64,000 nt of DNA from assembly GCF_015218165.1 (NCBI RefSeq), contig NZ_CP048659.1, positions 1,054,001 to 1,118,000 of the forward strand. The letters are read 5' to 3'. Position 1 is the stretch's first letter. The number at the start of each line of letters is the position of its first letter. This DNA comes from Acinetobacter piscicola. GTDB lineage: Bacteria > Pseudomonadota > Gammaproteobacteria > Pseudomonadales > Moraxellaceae. This document shows positions 1 to 9,390 of the stretch, in pieces. The notes beneath the pieces are model-generated. The model was not told the origin of the DNA. It saw nothing but the letters and a program-made list of their open reading frames with translations, and searched no databases. The position numbers and the translations under genes were made by a program.

Positions 1-467
1 GACTCGTGACCACATATTTTCTATTGGATTTAAATCTGGACTATATTTAGGAAGCCACACAATGTAATGGCCTGCACAACGTATCAACTCCTGAAGTCTT
101 TTCCCTTTGTGAAAGGTCGCATTGTCCATAATCAAAACACTGCTTTCTTTCAACTTAGGTAATAAATCCTGTTCAATCCAACATTCAAATACTTCTGTAT
201 TCACAGAACAATTAAACACACCAACTGTCAACAATCTATTTTCGATAATTGCACCGATCGCATTACTGCAATTCTTCAACTGCCAGTTAAATTCACCTTC
301 AGCACGTGTTCCTTGAAGGCTATAACTATGAGTTCTGGTACTTTCACTTTGAAAACCACTTTCATCTATGTAAATCAGAGGCAATTTCCCTTCTAAACAC
401 TCTATGAGATTTTGAAATTGCTGACGTTGATTTTGATCTGCTTTAGGATGCTTTAACGTCTTTTTTT
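1..467 (-). CDS. IS630-family transposase, DDE catalytic frame (OrfB), C-terminus beyond window
   Basis: After the A7 run at 461-467 the -1 frame reads KKKTLKHPKADQNQRQQF and stays open to the edge of the window. It contains the family's catalytic landmarks: LIYIDESGF (first Asp), VLIMDNATFHKG (second Asp) and YSPDLNPIENMW near the left edge (the segment leading to the final acidic residue). It has no start codon of its own suited to independent translation, so it is most likely made as a fusion with the upstream frame by -1 slippage. The frame continues past base 1. Whether the element still transposes cannot be judged from half an element. Confidence 0.88.
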
Positions 468-758
468 ACGCGATATTCCTGCGGCATGTAATGCATTAAA
501 TACCGCATGAGTGCTTACTCCTAAACGTTCAGCTCGCTCATACTGATAATCATCAGGATATTGTTCAACATCCTTCAATATTTGCTCTCTGCTAATTTTA
601 GCTGGACGGCCAGGAATAGGTTTGTTTGTAGTGGACTTTTTCCAGTTCTGAATCGTTTGTATACAGATGTTAAAATGCTGTGCTGCTTTTCGCACAGACA
701 TTTCATCTCGAATCATAATTTCTATGACTTTGTCTTTAAAATCTTTTGAATATCCCAT
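453..758 (-). CDS. IS630-family transposase, N-terminal helix-turn-helix frame (OrfA)
   Basis: This 101-residue frame is the DNA-binding half of an IS630-type transposase. It opens with MGYSKDFKDKVIEIM, then the helix-turn-helix segment SVRKAAQHFNICIQTIQNWKK and a proline-rich GRPAKISREQ linker. It ends in RKKRR-stop at a run of seven A residues on the coding strand (461-467). A -1 slip there enters the DDE frame directly. The short length and overlap with the second frame are normal for IS630 elements that make the full transposase by programmed frameshifting. It is inserted immediately upstream of a J-domain gene, transcribed away from it. Confidence 0.9.
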   Translation of the reverse strand: MGYSKDFKDKVIEIMIRDEMSVRKAAQHFNICIQTIQNWKKSTTNKPIPGRPAKISREQILKDVEQYPDDYQYERAERLGVSTHAVFNALHAAGISRKKRR

Positions 759-792
759 ATCTCTATTGTTCTATAGTTTTTAGGATTTGGCT

Positions 793-1461
793 ATATATAA
801 AAAGTCGAAGAAGGCAAAGAAAAAGTCAATTTTTGAAAATGAACAAGTCGTAGAAAATGAAAATCAGTATTCAAACTTTGAAAATGTAGAATATGCCGTT
901 GATCAGTGTGAAGATTGGGACAATGATCAGTTTCAGCGTGAACGTGAAGAACATCAACGTAAGCGCTTACAGTTGAAGCGTGAGCAGGCTGAGAAGTTGG
1001 CGGAGCAATCTTTAAAAACGGTGTATTTAAAAATCACCGCCATGATTCATCCTGACCGTGAACCTGATGAGGTTAAAAAGTTAGAAAAAACTGAACTTCA
1101 GCAAGTGGTAAATCAGGCGTATGAGCAACAGGATTTATTTTATTTATTAAAGCTTCAATTACAGCTGGAAACCAATCAGGGCAAAAGTCCAAAGGCTTTG
1201 ACGGACGAGCATTTAAAGTTTTATAAAATGGCATTGGATGCACAAAGTCAACGTTTGGCGAGTCAGATTGATGATATTACCGATGCTTTGCATTGGAGTG
1301 AAAAGCCGAAGCCGAAAAATATGCAGGTGAAAGATGTGTATAAGGTAATTGATGCGGATGTTGTGGCGTTAAAAGAACAAATAAAGTGGGAAAAGGAACG
1401 TTTGAAATATATGGGGAAAGTAAAAGGGTTGGAAGTGTTGTTGAGGAATGGAGTGCTTTGA
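793..1461 (+). pseudogene. J-domain protein gene with 5' end removed by the IS630 insertion
   Basis: About 223 codons of an intracellular, highly charged protein remain. The middle contains a J-domain core with the diagnostic HPD triplet (ITAMIHPDREPDEV, near base 1050) followed by a helix like J-domain helix III. The region before it is acidic then strongly basic (QRKRLQLKREQAEK), probably coiled coil. J domains stimulate the ATPase of Hsp70/DnaK. The frame opens only at a TTG at 787 inside the IS end, with a stop at 781 and no ribosome site, so the native start and promoter are gone. The lysine-rich KKSKKAKKKS at the remnant's start could lie close to the original N-terminus, so perhaps only a few codons are missing. 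Low-level expression from the IS end cannot be excluded. Confidence 0.75.
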
Positions 1462-1483
1462 TGTTTTTTATTAAAAGTACGTT

Positions 1484-1538
1484 TCCCTCTCCTGAGCAAA
1501 TTTTAAAGCAGTGCTTTAAAATTTGCTCAGGAGAGGGA
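1484..1538. repeat. 55-bp near-perfect palindrome (27-bp arms, 1-nt centre)
   Basis: Bases 1484-1510 are exactly complementary to 1512-1538, leaving only G1511 unpaired. The outer part of each arm reads CCCTCTCCTGAG / CTCAGGAGAGGG, the kind of motif seen in Acinetobacter intergenic repeats. The hairpin lies 23 nt after the J-domain stop codon. There is no T-tract, so it is not an ordinary intrinsic terminator. Confidence 0.85.
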
Positions 1539-1756
1539 CTTCATTGCGAAACTCATACAGACATTAAATCCAATGATGTTCCCTTTCTTTGTGGTGAAGG
1601 GGCAGTGATGTGTGCTAATAAAAACGGAGAGTTTAAATCTCTTTCAAAAGCTCCACCACAGTATTTGTATATAAGCATAAGTTAATTTCTACTAGACTAT
1701 ATTTCATATCTATATGATTGTTTTATCAGAGAATTCAAGGCGTATTATTAAATCAA

Positions 1757-1861
1757 TTTAATCCCTCCCAACCTCCCTTTAAAAAGGGAGGAGCTGTCAC
1801 GTAATTCATTAAATCACATGACATTTCCCTCTTTTTCAAAGAAGGGTTAGGGGAGATTTAA
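1757..1861. repeat. Intergenic repeat of about 105 bp with imperfect terminal inverted repeats
   Basis: The left end (TTTAATCCCTCCCAACC, then CTCCCTTTAAAAAGGGAGG) is an imperfect inverted copy of the right end (TTCCCTCTTTTTCAAAGAAGGG, then TTAGGGGAGATTTA). The whole unit is a small non-coding palindromic or MITE-like repeat. Its left arm also contains a self-contained stem, CTCCC-TTTAAAAA-GGGAG. It sits just past the metH stop codon and may end transcription from that side. Confidence 0.65.
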
Positions 1862-1866
1862 AAAAC

Positions 1867-4800
1867 TCAAGAAACCGAATCATCCAAATTCGGCGCTAAC
1901 CAACGTTTCGCCTCATCCAACGTCCAACCTTTACGCTTTGCATAATCTTCTAGCTGATCGCCTGCAATTTTGCCCACGTTAAAGTACTGGCTTTCAGGGT
2001 GTGCATAGTAGAAACCGCTGACAGATGAAGGTGGCCACATTGCAAAGCTAGTGGTCAATTGCGTACCAATCTTGTCAGTCGAACCGAGCCAGTCAAACAA
2101 TGGCGCTTTTTCAGAATGCTCAGGGCAAGCAGGGTAGCCCGGTGCAGGACGGATTCCCACATACTTCTCTTTAATCAATTCTTCATTGCTTAAAGTTTCA
2201 GATGCTTGGTTGCCCCAGAACTCTTTACGGATGCGCTCATGCAAATGCTCCGCAAATGCTTCGGCAAAACGGTCACCTAATGATTGCGCCAAAATTGCAG
2301 AGTAGTCATCGCCTTTGGCTTTGTACTCATTCGCCATTTCTTCTGCGCCAAAGATGGATACCGTGAAACCGCCCAAGTAATCTTCCGCAACACCTTTAGG
2401 CGCAACAAAGTCAGCCAATGACAAGTTTGGTTTACCTGTAACCTTATCTGATTGTTGACGCAAATGATGGAAAGTATGCGTCACGGCTTGCCCATTTTCT
2501 GTATAAACTTCAACAGAATCCGCAGCAGAACGGTTGGCAGGGTAAATACCAAAGACAGCACGTGCATCAAAACGTTTGTTATCGATGATGTCTTTTAGCA
2601 TTTTCTGGGCTTGTTCATACAAGTCAGTTGCTGCTTCACCGACCACTTCATCTTTTAGAATTGCAGGGAATTTACCTGCCAAGCTCCAAGAAATAAAGAA
2701 CGGCGTCCAATCGAAGTATTCAACCAAAGTTTCCAATGGATAATTGGTCAGCGTTTGCGTACCAATAAAGTTTGGCTTCGCAGGTTTATTCGCTACAAAG
2801 TCAATTTTCAAACCATTTTCAATCGATTCTGCATAAGACAGCTTAGCGGCTTTCGGCTGTTTGTTGGCAATACGTTCACGCACTTTTTCATATTCAGCAC
2901 GGGTTTCTGCTACAAACTTCGGCTTCATTTCTTTAGAAAGTAGTGTGGTTGCTACACCTACGGCACGAGAAGCATCAGCAACATAAATGACTGCATCATT
3001 TGAATATTGCGGGTCAATTTTTACAGCTGTATGTGCTTTAGAAGTCGTTGCACCACCAATCATGAGTGGAACATTAAAGCCTTTACGTTGCATCTCTTTG
3101 GCAACAAAGACCATTTCATCCAAAGACGGTGTGATCAGACCGGACAAGCCGATGATATCAACTTTCTCATCAATCGCAGTTTGCAGAATTTTCTCCGCAG
3201 GCACCATCACGCCAAGGTCGACAATGTCATAACCATTACAACCAAGAACTACGCCTACAATATTTTTACCGATGTCATGTACGTCACCTTTCACGGTTGC
3301 CATCAGGACTTTACCCTTAGATTGGCCAGCTGTTTTTTCCGCTTCAATGAACGGGTTCAGCCAAGCTACAGCCTGTTTCATGACACGTGCAGATTTCACC
3401 ACTTGCGGCAGGAACATTTTGCCTGAACCGAACAAGTCACCAACCACGTTCATGCCGTCCATCAGCGGACCTTCAATCACATCGAGTGGACGTTTAGCTT
3501 TCAGGCGTGCTTCTTCAGTATCTTCATCAATGAAAGTGGTGATGCCTTTAACGAGGGCATGTTCAAGACGTTTCTCAACTGGAAGTTCACGCCATTCCAA
3601 GTTTTCAACTTGTTTTTGCGCTGCGCCTTGACCGCGGTATTTCTCAGCCACTTCAAGCAGCTTTTCTGTTGCTTCTTGATGGCTTTCACCTTGGTTTTGG
3701 TTCAAGATCACATCTTCAACTGCAGTTTTTAGTTCAGCGTCAATATCGTCATAAATCGCCATTTGACCTGCGTTTACGATCCCCATGGTCATGCCTTGCT
3801 TAATGGCATGGTAGAGGAAGACCGAGTGAATCGCTTCACGGACTGGCTCGTTGCCTCGGAATGAGAATGATACGTTCGACACACCACCTGAAATCATCGC
3901 ATGCGGCAAGTTTTGCTTGATCCAACCTGTCGCTTCAATAAAGTCCACAGCATAGTTGTTGTGTTCTTCAATCCCTGTTGCAACAGCAAACACGTTCGGG
4001 TCAAAAATGATGTCTTCAGCAGGGAAGCCCACTTCATTAACCAACACATCATAAGAACGCTTGCAGATTTCTTTTTTACGTGCGGCAGTATCTGCCTGAC
4101 CTTGTTCATCAAATGCCATGACAATCACGGCAGCGCCATACTGACGGCATAGGCGTGCTTTATGCACAAACTCGTCATAACCCTCTTTGAGTGAGATCGA
4201 GTTAACAACCGCTTTACCTTGTACGCATTTCAAACCTGCTTCAATGATGTCCCATTTAGATGAGTCGATCATGATTGGCACACGTGAAATTTCAGGCTCA
4301 GATGCTACAAGATTCAGGAAGTGCACCATTGCGCCTTCTGAATCCAACATGCCTTCATCCATGTTGATGTCGATAATCTGCGCGCCTGCTTCAACTTGTT
4401 GCTGTGCAACATCTAAAGCTTCGGCAAAGTTTTCTTCACGGATTAGGCGTAAGAATTTTTTAGATCCTGTGACGTTGGTACGTTCACCGACATTCACAAA
4501 CAGCGAATCTTCGGTAATGTTGAACGGTTCTAAACCACTTAAACGGCAAGCGGGTTTAGTTTCAGGCACGCTGCGTGGTGCAATGTCTTTGACTGCATTG
4601 GCAATGGCACGAATATGATCAGGCGTGGTACCACAACAGCCGCCTGTAATATTAATTAAACCACTTTCAGCAAACTCTTTAATAAAGGCAGCGGTTTGTT
4701 CAGGCGTTTCATCATAACCACCAAAGGCATTCGGTAAGCCAGCGTTTGGATGTGCAGAAACAAAGGTATCGGCAACATCTGCAATGGTTTTGACGTGTGG

Positions 4801-5556
4801 ACGCATGGCATCTGCACCTAAGGCACAGTTGAATCCAATAGATAACAAGTCGCCGTGACGCACAGAGTTCCAGAATGCTTCAGCGGTTTGACCTGTCAAT
4901 GTACGGCCAGAGGCATCGGTAATAGTACCTGAAATCATCAATGGCAATTCATAGCCGATTTGTTTAAAGACTTCTTTGACTGCAAAAATTGCTGCTTTAC
5001 AGTTTAAGGTATCGAATACAGTCTCAATCAGCAGAATGTCCGCACCGCCTTCAATCAGGGCATGTGCAGCTTCAATATAATTTATTTTTAATTCATCAAA
5101 GGTAATATTACGAAACGCAGGGTCGTTTACATTCGGTGAAATAGAACAAGTGCGTGAAGTCGGCCCAAGCACACCTGCAACAAAACGCGGCTTTTCAGGG
5201 GTTGAGTATTTTTCACAAGCGGCTTTTGCAATGCGTGCTGCTTCACGGTTGATCTCTGTAACCAAATCTTCCATATGATAGTCAGACATCGAAACACGTG
5301 TGCCATTGAAACTGTTGGTTTCAATGATGTCTGCGCCAGCATCCAAATACGCTTCATGAATGCCTTGAATGATTTGTGGTTGAGTTAAGACCAAAAGGTC
5401 ATTGTTGCCTTTTAAATCCGATGCCCAGTCGGCAAAACGCTCACCACGATAGTCGGCTTCTTCAAGTTTATGACGCTGAATCATGGTACCCATTGCACCA
5501 TCAATAATCAGAATCCGTTGAGCAAGTAGCTCTTTTAAGGTGGTAAGCGTGGACAT
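1867..5556 (-). CDS. metH: Cobalamin-dependent methionine synthase MetH
   Basis: Transfers the methyl group of 5-methyltetrahydrofolate to homocysteine through methylcobalamin, the last step of methionine synthesis, in the cytoplasm. The 1229 residues match the family's full length and domain order: homocysteine/zinc barrel (about 1-330, with GGCCGTT supplying two zinc cysteines), pterin-binding barrel (about 345-620), B12 cap, B12-binding domain with the DVHDIGKN motif whose His falls at residue 760 (E. coli His759), and C-terminal activation domain with [13 protein letters not shown] longer in-frame start exists at 5631, but the extra 25 residues look like upstream [16 protein letters not shown] at 5556 is where family members begin. 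It stands alone and reads away from the pit gene. Confidence 0.97.
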   Translation of the reverse strand: MSTLTTLKELLAQRILIIDGAMGTMIQRHKLEEADYRGERFADWASDLKGNNDLLVLTQPQIIQGIHEAYLDAGADIIETNSFNGTRVSMSDYHMEDLVTEINREAARIAKAACEKYSTPEKPRFVAGVLGPTSRTCSISPNVNDPAFRNITFDELKINYIEAAHALIEGGADILLIETVFDTLNCKAAIFAVKEVFKQIGYELPLMISGTITDASGRTLTGQTAEAFWNSVRHGDLLSIGFNCALGADAMRPHVKTIADVADTFVSAHPNAGLPNAFGGYDETPEQTAAFIKEFAESGLINITGGCCGTTPDHIRAIANAVKDIAPRSVPETKPACRLSGLEPFNITEDSLFVNVGERTNVTGSKKFLRLIREENFAEALDVAQQQVEAGAQIIDINMDEGMLDSEGAMVHFLNLVASEPEISRVPIMIDSSKWDIIEAGLKCVQGKAVVNSISLKEGYDEFVHKARLCRQYGAAVIVMAFDEQGQADTAARKKEICKRSYDVLVNEVGFPAEDIIFDPNVFAVATGIEEHNNYAVDFIEATGWIKQNLPHAMISGGVSNVSFSFRGNEPVREAIHSVFLYHAIKQGMTMGIVNAGQMAIYDDIDAELKTAVEDVILNQNQGESHQEATEKLLEVAEKYRGQGAAQKQVENLEWRELPVEKRLEHALVKGITTFIDEDTEEARLKAKRPLDVIEGPLMDGMNVVGDLFGSGKMFLPQVVKSARVMKQAVAWLNPFIEAEKTAGQSKGKVLMATVKGDVHDIGKNIVGVVLGCNGYDIVDLGVMVPAEKILQTAIDEKVDIIGLSGLITPSLDEMVFVAKEMQRKGFNVPLMIGGATTSKAHTAVKIDPQYSNDAVIYVADASRAVGVATTLLSKEMKPKFVAETRAEYEKVRERIANKQPKAAKLSYAESIENGLKIDFVANKPAKPNFIGTQTLTNYPLETLVEYFDWTPFFISWSLAGKFPAILKDEVVGEAATDLYEQAQKMLKDIIDNKRFDARAVFGIYPANRSAADSVEVYTENGQAVTHTFHHLRQQSDKVTGKPNLSLADFVAPKGVAEDYLGGFTVSIFGAEEMANEYKAKGDDYSAILAQSLGDRFAEAFAEHLHERIRKEFWGNQASETLSNEELIKEKYVGIRPAPGYPACPEHSEKAPLFDWLGSTDKIGTQLTTSFAMWPPSSVSGFYYAHPESQYFNVGKIAGDQLEDYAKRKGWTLDEAKRWLAPNLDDSVS

Positions 5557-5713
5557 AAATAACCCAATCCGATGGAATATAAAATCGGCATATATGTTAG
5601 CAGAATTCACATCAGTTTTATTGCTATTCATGCCACTTGGCGATGGAAAATATTTTTTATTGCTTTTGTGGAAAATTGAGAGGCTTTTTTGTTTGAAATT
5701 TCATCTAAATGTC

Positions 5714-5741
5714 ATGATAGGTCGCTATGCTTAGTTTGCAA
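5714..5741 (-). promoter_or_regulatory. Possible sigma-70 promoter for metH
   Basis: On the minus strand, TTGCAA (5741-5736) and TATCAT (5719-5714) are separated by 16 bp. That would give a leader of about 150 nt before the metH start. I saw no MetJ-type operator or recognisable cobalamin riboswitch in the leader. The match is moderate and untested. Confidence 0.35.
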
Positions 5742-5935
5742 AAATAAAATTATGACATTTTTTATGGCAAATATTACAAATATTTCAAATTGTTGAAATA
5801 TTTAAATGAATATAAATTGCAGGTTTAAAGCATGGTAATTGTTTGATTTTTTATGAGTAAGTATCAAATACAGATATTCTTAGCCCATTTATTATCTGAT
5901 AATTAGGCAGAAATGTTGCTTTATATGACAGCTAT

Positions 5936-5953
5936 TTGTCATATAATTGTCAC
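5936..5953 (+). promoter_or_regulatory. PhoB-type (Pho) box upstream of the phosphate transporter
   Basis: Two direct repeats, TTGTCAT and TTGTCAC, start 11 nt apart with an AT-rich 4-nt spacer, matching the CTGTCAT-N4-CTGTCAT consensus at 15 of 18 positions. The box lies about 50 bp before the pit start, a usual position for PhoB activation under phosphate limitation. The rest of the 5557-6002 interval is AT-rich with no gene that I can see. Confidence 0.6.
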
Positions 5954-6002
5954 AATTTAATTGAACAATAAGCGCATTCTATCATCCGCTTAAAACGTCT
6001 GC

Positions 6003-7625
6003 ATGAATTCTAATTTACCTCCCGTTTCAGATTCATCACAATCGTCGCATTCAAGTAAATCGACGAATGTTCATGTTCCGACACCCAAGTTTTTTATGCC
6101 GGTGTTTTTAACGCTTATTATTTCAACACTTATTTATATCGGTGTTCAGCTTTCTGCTGATTTGGCACATGTGCCACCTTTGAGCTTATATTCTGTTGTA
6201 CTGCTTGCAACAGCTTTGTTCATTGCATTGGGGTTTGAGTTTGTCAATGGTTTTCATGACACAGCCAATGCCGTTGCAACAGTGATTTATACCAACGCAC
6301 TTCCTGCACCTGTGGCAGTGATGTGGGCGGGTTTCTGTAATTTCCTTGGGGTAATGGTAGCAAGTGGTGCCGTAGCCTATGGGATCATTGCATTATTGCC
6401 TGTTGAACTGATCATGAATGTTGGTAGTGGCGCAGGTTTTGCCATGGTCTTTGCGATGCTGATTGCTGCAATCATGTGGAATTTAGGAACATGGTTCTTA
6501 GGCATTCCTGCATCAAGTTCACACACTTTGATTGGTTCTATTCTCGGTGTGGGGATCATGAACTACATTTTGCATTCTTCTAGTGGTGCAAGCGGTGTAG
6601 ACATGGATCAAGTCATTAAAGTCGGTAAAGCACTTTTATTCTCTCCATTGATTGGTTTTGCTTTTGCAGCAGTTGTTTTCTTGATCGTTAAAAAGATTTT
6701 TAAGAAACAACTTGAGTTATTTCAACCACCTGAAGGCAATAAACCACCACCACCATTAATTCGTGCGATTTTGATTTTCACTTGTACAGGTGTGAGTTTT
6801 GCGCATGGTTCAAATGATGGGCAAAAAGGTATGGGCTTGATCATGTTGATTTTGATCGGTTTGGTGCCATTGGCTTATTCTTTGAATAAAAATTTAGATC
6901 AGCAACATTTACAATCTTTCTCACAGTTGTCTGAACAAACTGCGACTGCAATTTATGCACAGCATTCAGATATTCCAGATGAGCAAGCACGTAATACCAT
7001 TACCAAATATATTCAAACCAAAGAAATTACGCCTGAAGTCGTACCTGCTTTGGCAAGTTTGACCGATCATTTAGGTGAGCGTGTTGGCAAGTTTGGTGAT
7101 TTAAAAGATATTCCTGAAGCTGAAGTTTCATCTTTACGTAATGACATGTACTTGAGTACAACTGCATTTAAACGTTTGGATAAAGCTGAACAATTGCCAA
7201 AAATGGATGCAGCCCAAGCAAAAACTGTTAAAGAATATCGTAGTAACTTAGATTCGTTCTTACAATATATTCCAACTTGGGTGAAAGTTGCTGTTGCGCT
7301 TGCCTTAGGTCTAGGCACAATGGTGGGTTGGAAGCGTATTGTCGTGACTGTAGGTGAGCGTATTGGTAAACACCATATGACCTATGGTCAAGGGATGTCT
7401 GCTGAACTTGTTGCAATGTCAACGATTGCTGCTGCAGATGGTTTTGGTATGCCTGTATCAACTACACACGTCTTGAACTCTGCGGTTGCAGGTACAATGG
7501 TGGCAAATAAATCAGGTTTGAACTTTAATACAGTGAAAACAATTTTGTCAGCGTGGATTTTTACATTACCTGCAACGATTTGTTTATCTGGTGCATTGTA
7601 CTGGTTGTTATTAAAAGTTTTTTGA
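6003..7625 (+). CDS. pit: Inorganic phosphate transporter, PiT family
   Basis: A membrane carrier for low-affinity phosphate (metal-phosphate/H+) uptake. The 540 residues hold the duplicated PiT signature: GFEFVNGFHDTANAVAT in the first half and SFAHGSNDGQKGMG in the second. About ten membrane segments are interrupted by a hydrophilic cytoplasmic region (about 300-420), as in other proteobacterial Pit proteins. The first 25 or so residues are Ser-rich and soluble. The start at 6003 is the only early ATG before the first membrane helix. A Pho-box-like repeat lies just upstream, so expression is probably tied to phosphate. The gene is monocistronic and ends at a strong bidirectional terminator. 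Confidence 0.93.
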   Translation: MNSNLPPVSDSSQSSHSSKSTNVHVPTPKFFMPVFLTLIISTLIYIGVQLSADLAHVPPLSLYSVVLLATALFIALGFEFVNGFHDTANAVATVIYTNALPAPVAVMWAGFCNFLGVMVASGAVAYGIIALLPVELIMNVGSGAGFAMVFAMLIAAIMWNLGTWFLGIPASSSHTLIGSILGVGIMNYILHSSSGASGVDMDQVIKVGKALLFSPLIGFAFAAVVFLIVKKIFKKQLELFQPPEGNKPPPPLIRAILIFTCTGVSFAHGSNDGQKGMGLIMLILIGLVPLAYSLNKNLDQQHLQSFSQLSEQTATAIYAQHSDIPDEQARNTITKYIQTKEITPEVVPALASLTDHLGERVGKFGDLKDIPEAEVSSLRNDMYLSTTAFKRLDKAEQLPKMDAAQAKTVKEYRSNLDSFLQYIPTWVKVAVALALGLGTMVGWKRIVVTVGERIGKHHMTYGQGMSAELVAMSTIAAADGFGMPVSTTHVLNSAVAGTMVANKSGLNFNTVKTILSAWIFTLPATICLSGALYWLLLKVF

Positions 7626-7641
7626 TCTTTAATTTAAAAAT

Positions 7642-7669
7642 AAAAAACGCTGCAATAGCAGCGTTTTTT
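7642..7669. terminator. Bidirectional intrinsic terminator between pit and the convergent gene
   Basis: Stem AAAAAACGCTGC / GCAGCGTTTTTT with the loop AATA. It carries an A-tract before and a T-tract after, so it can serve pit (+) and the 516-residue gene (-). Confidence 0.9.
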
Positions 7670-7679
7670 GCCTTATGAA

Positions 7680-9230
7680 TTATTTGCTTTCCTTACCCAA
7701 GCGCATTTTGAGCGGCAACTTATCATGGACAAAACCATAAATCGCTGCAAATGGCAGGGCAGTACGTGCTAAATAGGCAACTCGCCATAAACCACCATGA
7801 TTTGCACCATCCATAATCAATTCTAAAGGGTGAGCAATGAATGTGTCAGGATTTGCGACTGCTTCAGGATTTTTTAAATCATGAATCCACAATGCTGCCA
7901 TGATGGCATTGGTTGTTTCGGGTGAAAATGCTTCTACATCAAATAAACTTGCCCCGTTAAATGCCGCCTTGAGCAAGGGATTCTTGGTGACTGAAGCTGT
8001 TGTGGTTGAGGGGGCAATATTAATACTAACGCGTTGTCCGTGATGACGTGCAAGTGTTGCTCGCCATTGTTGAATACGTTTTGCCAAGGCATAGTTTGGG
8101 CCTTGTTCTACCACTAAACAGTCTGCCACGCCATAAGATTGACCATTGTCAGAGTTGATTAATTGTTGATGATTCGCTTTAAATAATTGCTTCATGGATA
8201 CTGTGGCAATCCCTTTACTCAGCCATTTTTCAGCTGAAGAGCGTGACTGATATTTTTCAGTCGCTGCTTGAATCACTTCTTTGGGTACAGCATAGACATC
8301 TGTAGGCGTACACATATACATCAATGAACTGTCAGGTTTTTGTGCACTGACATAGCTCATAATGCTGTCCATTGCCATGGAAACACGGACATGCTTTTCA
8401 CCATCAAGATAGGCGATAGCAGCCAAATCTAAAGTATTGGGATTTTGTGCTAACCATTGCGCGATTTCAGGTGTTTGCGTCAATAAGTTTGCACCGAGCT
8501 TATTTTTAAGTTCATCTCTAGATAAATTTTCAGCCAGTGGCTCAGTGCTTGGTGCATATAAAGTGGCATTCCCTTGTTGGATGGTGTTGAGAATTTTCTG
8601 CCAAACCTTAGCATTAGGTAAATCAATTGCAATGATATTGGCTTTCCATTTTGCCAACCAAGTGAGAGGGCCTGCTTCAGATGCAGCACCAAACAACACC
8701 ATGGTACGATCAGATAAATCAAACCATTCAGGATGAGCAATAACATTACGCAAAGCCTTGGCATGGCTTGGTTCAACAATGCCATTATTTTCCCAAGTTT
8801 GAATTTGCTCAAGCAGTGCTTGTCCCTGTAATTTTTTCCCACGATAAGGCACATACCATTCAGGTGCGGCAGTACTTTGTCCTTGTAAACGTACAGTATG
8901 CAAAGGCTGGATTTTGGGCACAGCCATGACATCTTTGAGTGCATAAGACTGCCCATCACGATAAAATTCAAAACGATGATGTGCTTTGGCTAAACCTTGT
9001 TTGGCAATGGTAATCGGTGCATTGATTGAAGCAATACCTTGTGTCACCAATGCTTTAAAATGGCGAGGATAATTTTTACGCCAATTTTTTTCGTTTAAAA
9101 CTTTTTGAGCACTCTCTTGATCAATCAATGACAAAGCTTCGGCAATAATTTCTTTTCCGAGTGAAGAGGTACTGGCTTTTTGAGATTCAGGATCAAGTGG
9201 GAAGTGTAAACCGTCAAGTGAAGTGGACAT
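7680..9230 (-). CDS. Conserved protein of unknown function with a Rossmann-like segment
   Basis: I do not recognise a characterised family for this 516-residue soluble protein. A central stretch, MVLFGAASEAGPLTWLA followed by NIIAIDLP, looks like a dinucleotide-binding beta-alpha-beta unit (GxxSxxG then an acidic residue after the second strand), so a reductase or dehydrogenase-like role is possible but not shown. The rest is mixed, with no signal peptide; a hydrophobic stretch near residue 495 (ALPFAAIYGFVH) may be membrane-associated. It is a single gene, convergent with pit through a shared terminator. The start at 9230 gives MSTSLDGLHFPLDP; upstream there is only a weak ribosome site. Codon use resembles the neighbouring core genes. 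Confidence 0.75.
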   Translation of the reverse strand: MSTSLDGLHFPLDPESQKASTSSLGKEIIAEALSLIDQESAQKVLNEKNWRKNYPRHFKALVTQGIASINAPITIAKQGLAKAHHRFEFYRDGQSYALKDVMAVPKIQPLHTVRLQGQSTAAPEWYVPYRGKKLQGQALLEQIQTWENNGIVEPSHAKALRNVIAHPEWFDLSDRTMVLFGAASEAGPLTWLAKWKANIIAIDLPNAKVWQKILNTIQQGNATLYAPSTEPLAENLSRDELKNKLGANLLTQTPEIAQWLAQNPNTLDLAAIAYLDGEKHVRVSMAMDSIMSYVSAQKPDSSLMYMCTPTDVYAVPKEVIQAATEKYQSRSSAEKWLSKGIATVSMKQLFKANHQQLINSDNGQSYGVADCLVVEQGPNYALAKRIQQWRATLARHHGQRVSINIAPSTTTASVTKNPLLKAAFNGASLFDVEAFSPETTNAIMAALWIHDLKNPEAVANPDTFIAHPLELIMDGANHGGLWRVAYLARTALPFAAIYGFVHDKLPLKMRLGKESK

Positions 9231-9356
9231 GCAAAAAATCTCTATTTTTTCATCATTAATATACAGATGTATACATTATCCACGCCAAGTTTAAATATAC
9301 GGTGGCAATTTCTGCCAAAATCGCCCCGTTGGCAATAAAATAATTTGCATAAATAT

Positions 9357-9386
9357 AATAAAAAAGCCTCTATGTATAGAGGCTTT
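9357..9386 (-). terminator. Intrinsic terminator of the small lipoprotein gene
   Basis: On the minus strand, AAGCCTCTA-TACA-TAGAGGCTT is followed by a run of T residues, starting 5 nt after the stop codon. Confidence 0.85.
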
Positions 9387-9390
9387 AGAT

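Larger units (their letters stand above)
1..792 (-). mobile_element. IS630-family insertion sequence, partial (runs off the left edge)
   Basis: The two overlapping transposase frames at 1-758 identify the family. The right end lies about 790, where the element meets a truncated J-domain gene. IS630 elements duplicate a TA dinucleotide, and the junction contains a TATATATA run (792-799), so the exact last base is ambiguous. The other terminal repeat lies outside the window, so the length and full repeat match cannot be checked. Confidence 0.88.

Noticed and set aside
1386..1685. 99-codon frame running from the end of the J-domain gene through the palindrome
   Set aside because: It overlaps the real gene in another frame and is mostly the inverted repeat and spacer; no ribosome site and no protein-like composition.
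3007..3426. 139-codon frame antisense to metH
   Set aside because: A shadow of a strongly conserved gene; Cys/His/Phe-rich composition typical of antisense frames.
4187..4618. 143-codon frame antisense to metH
   Set aside because: Mirror of the metH codon pattern, with no start signals and no recognisable domain.
5557..5631. 25-residue N-terminal extension of MetH
   Set aside because: Family members start at [11 protein letters not shown]; the extension is not conserved in character and overlaps the likely leader.
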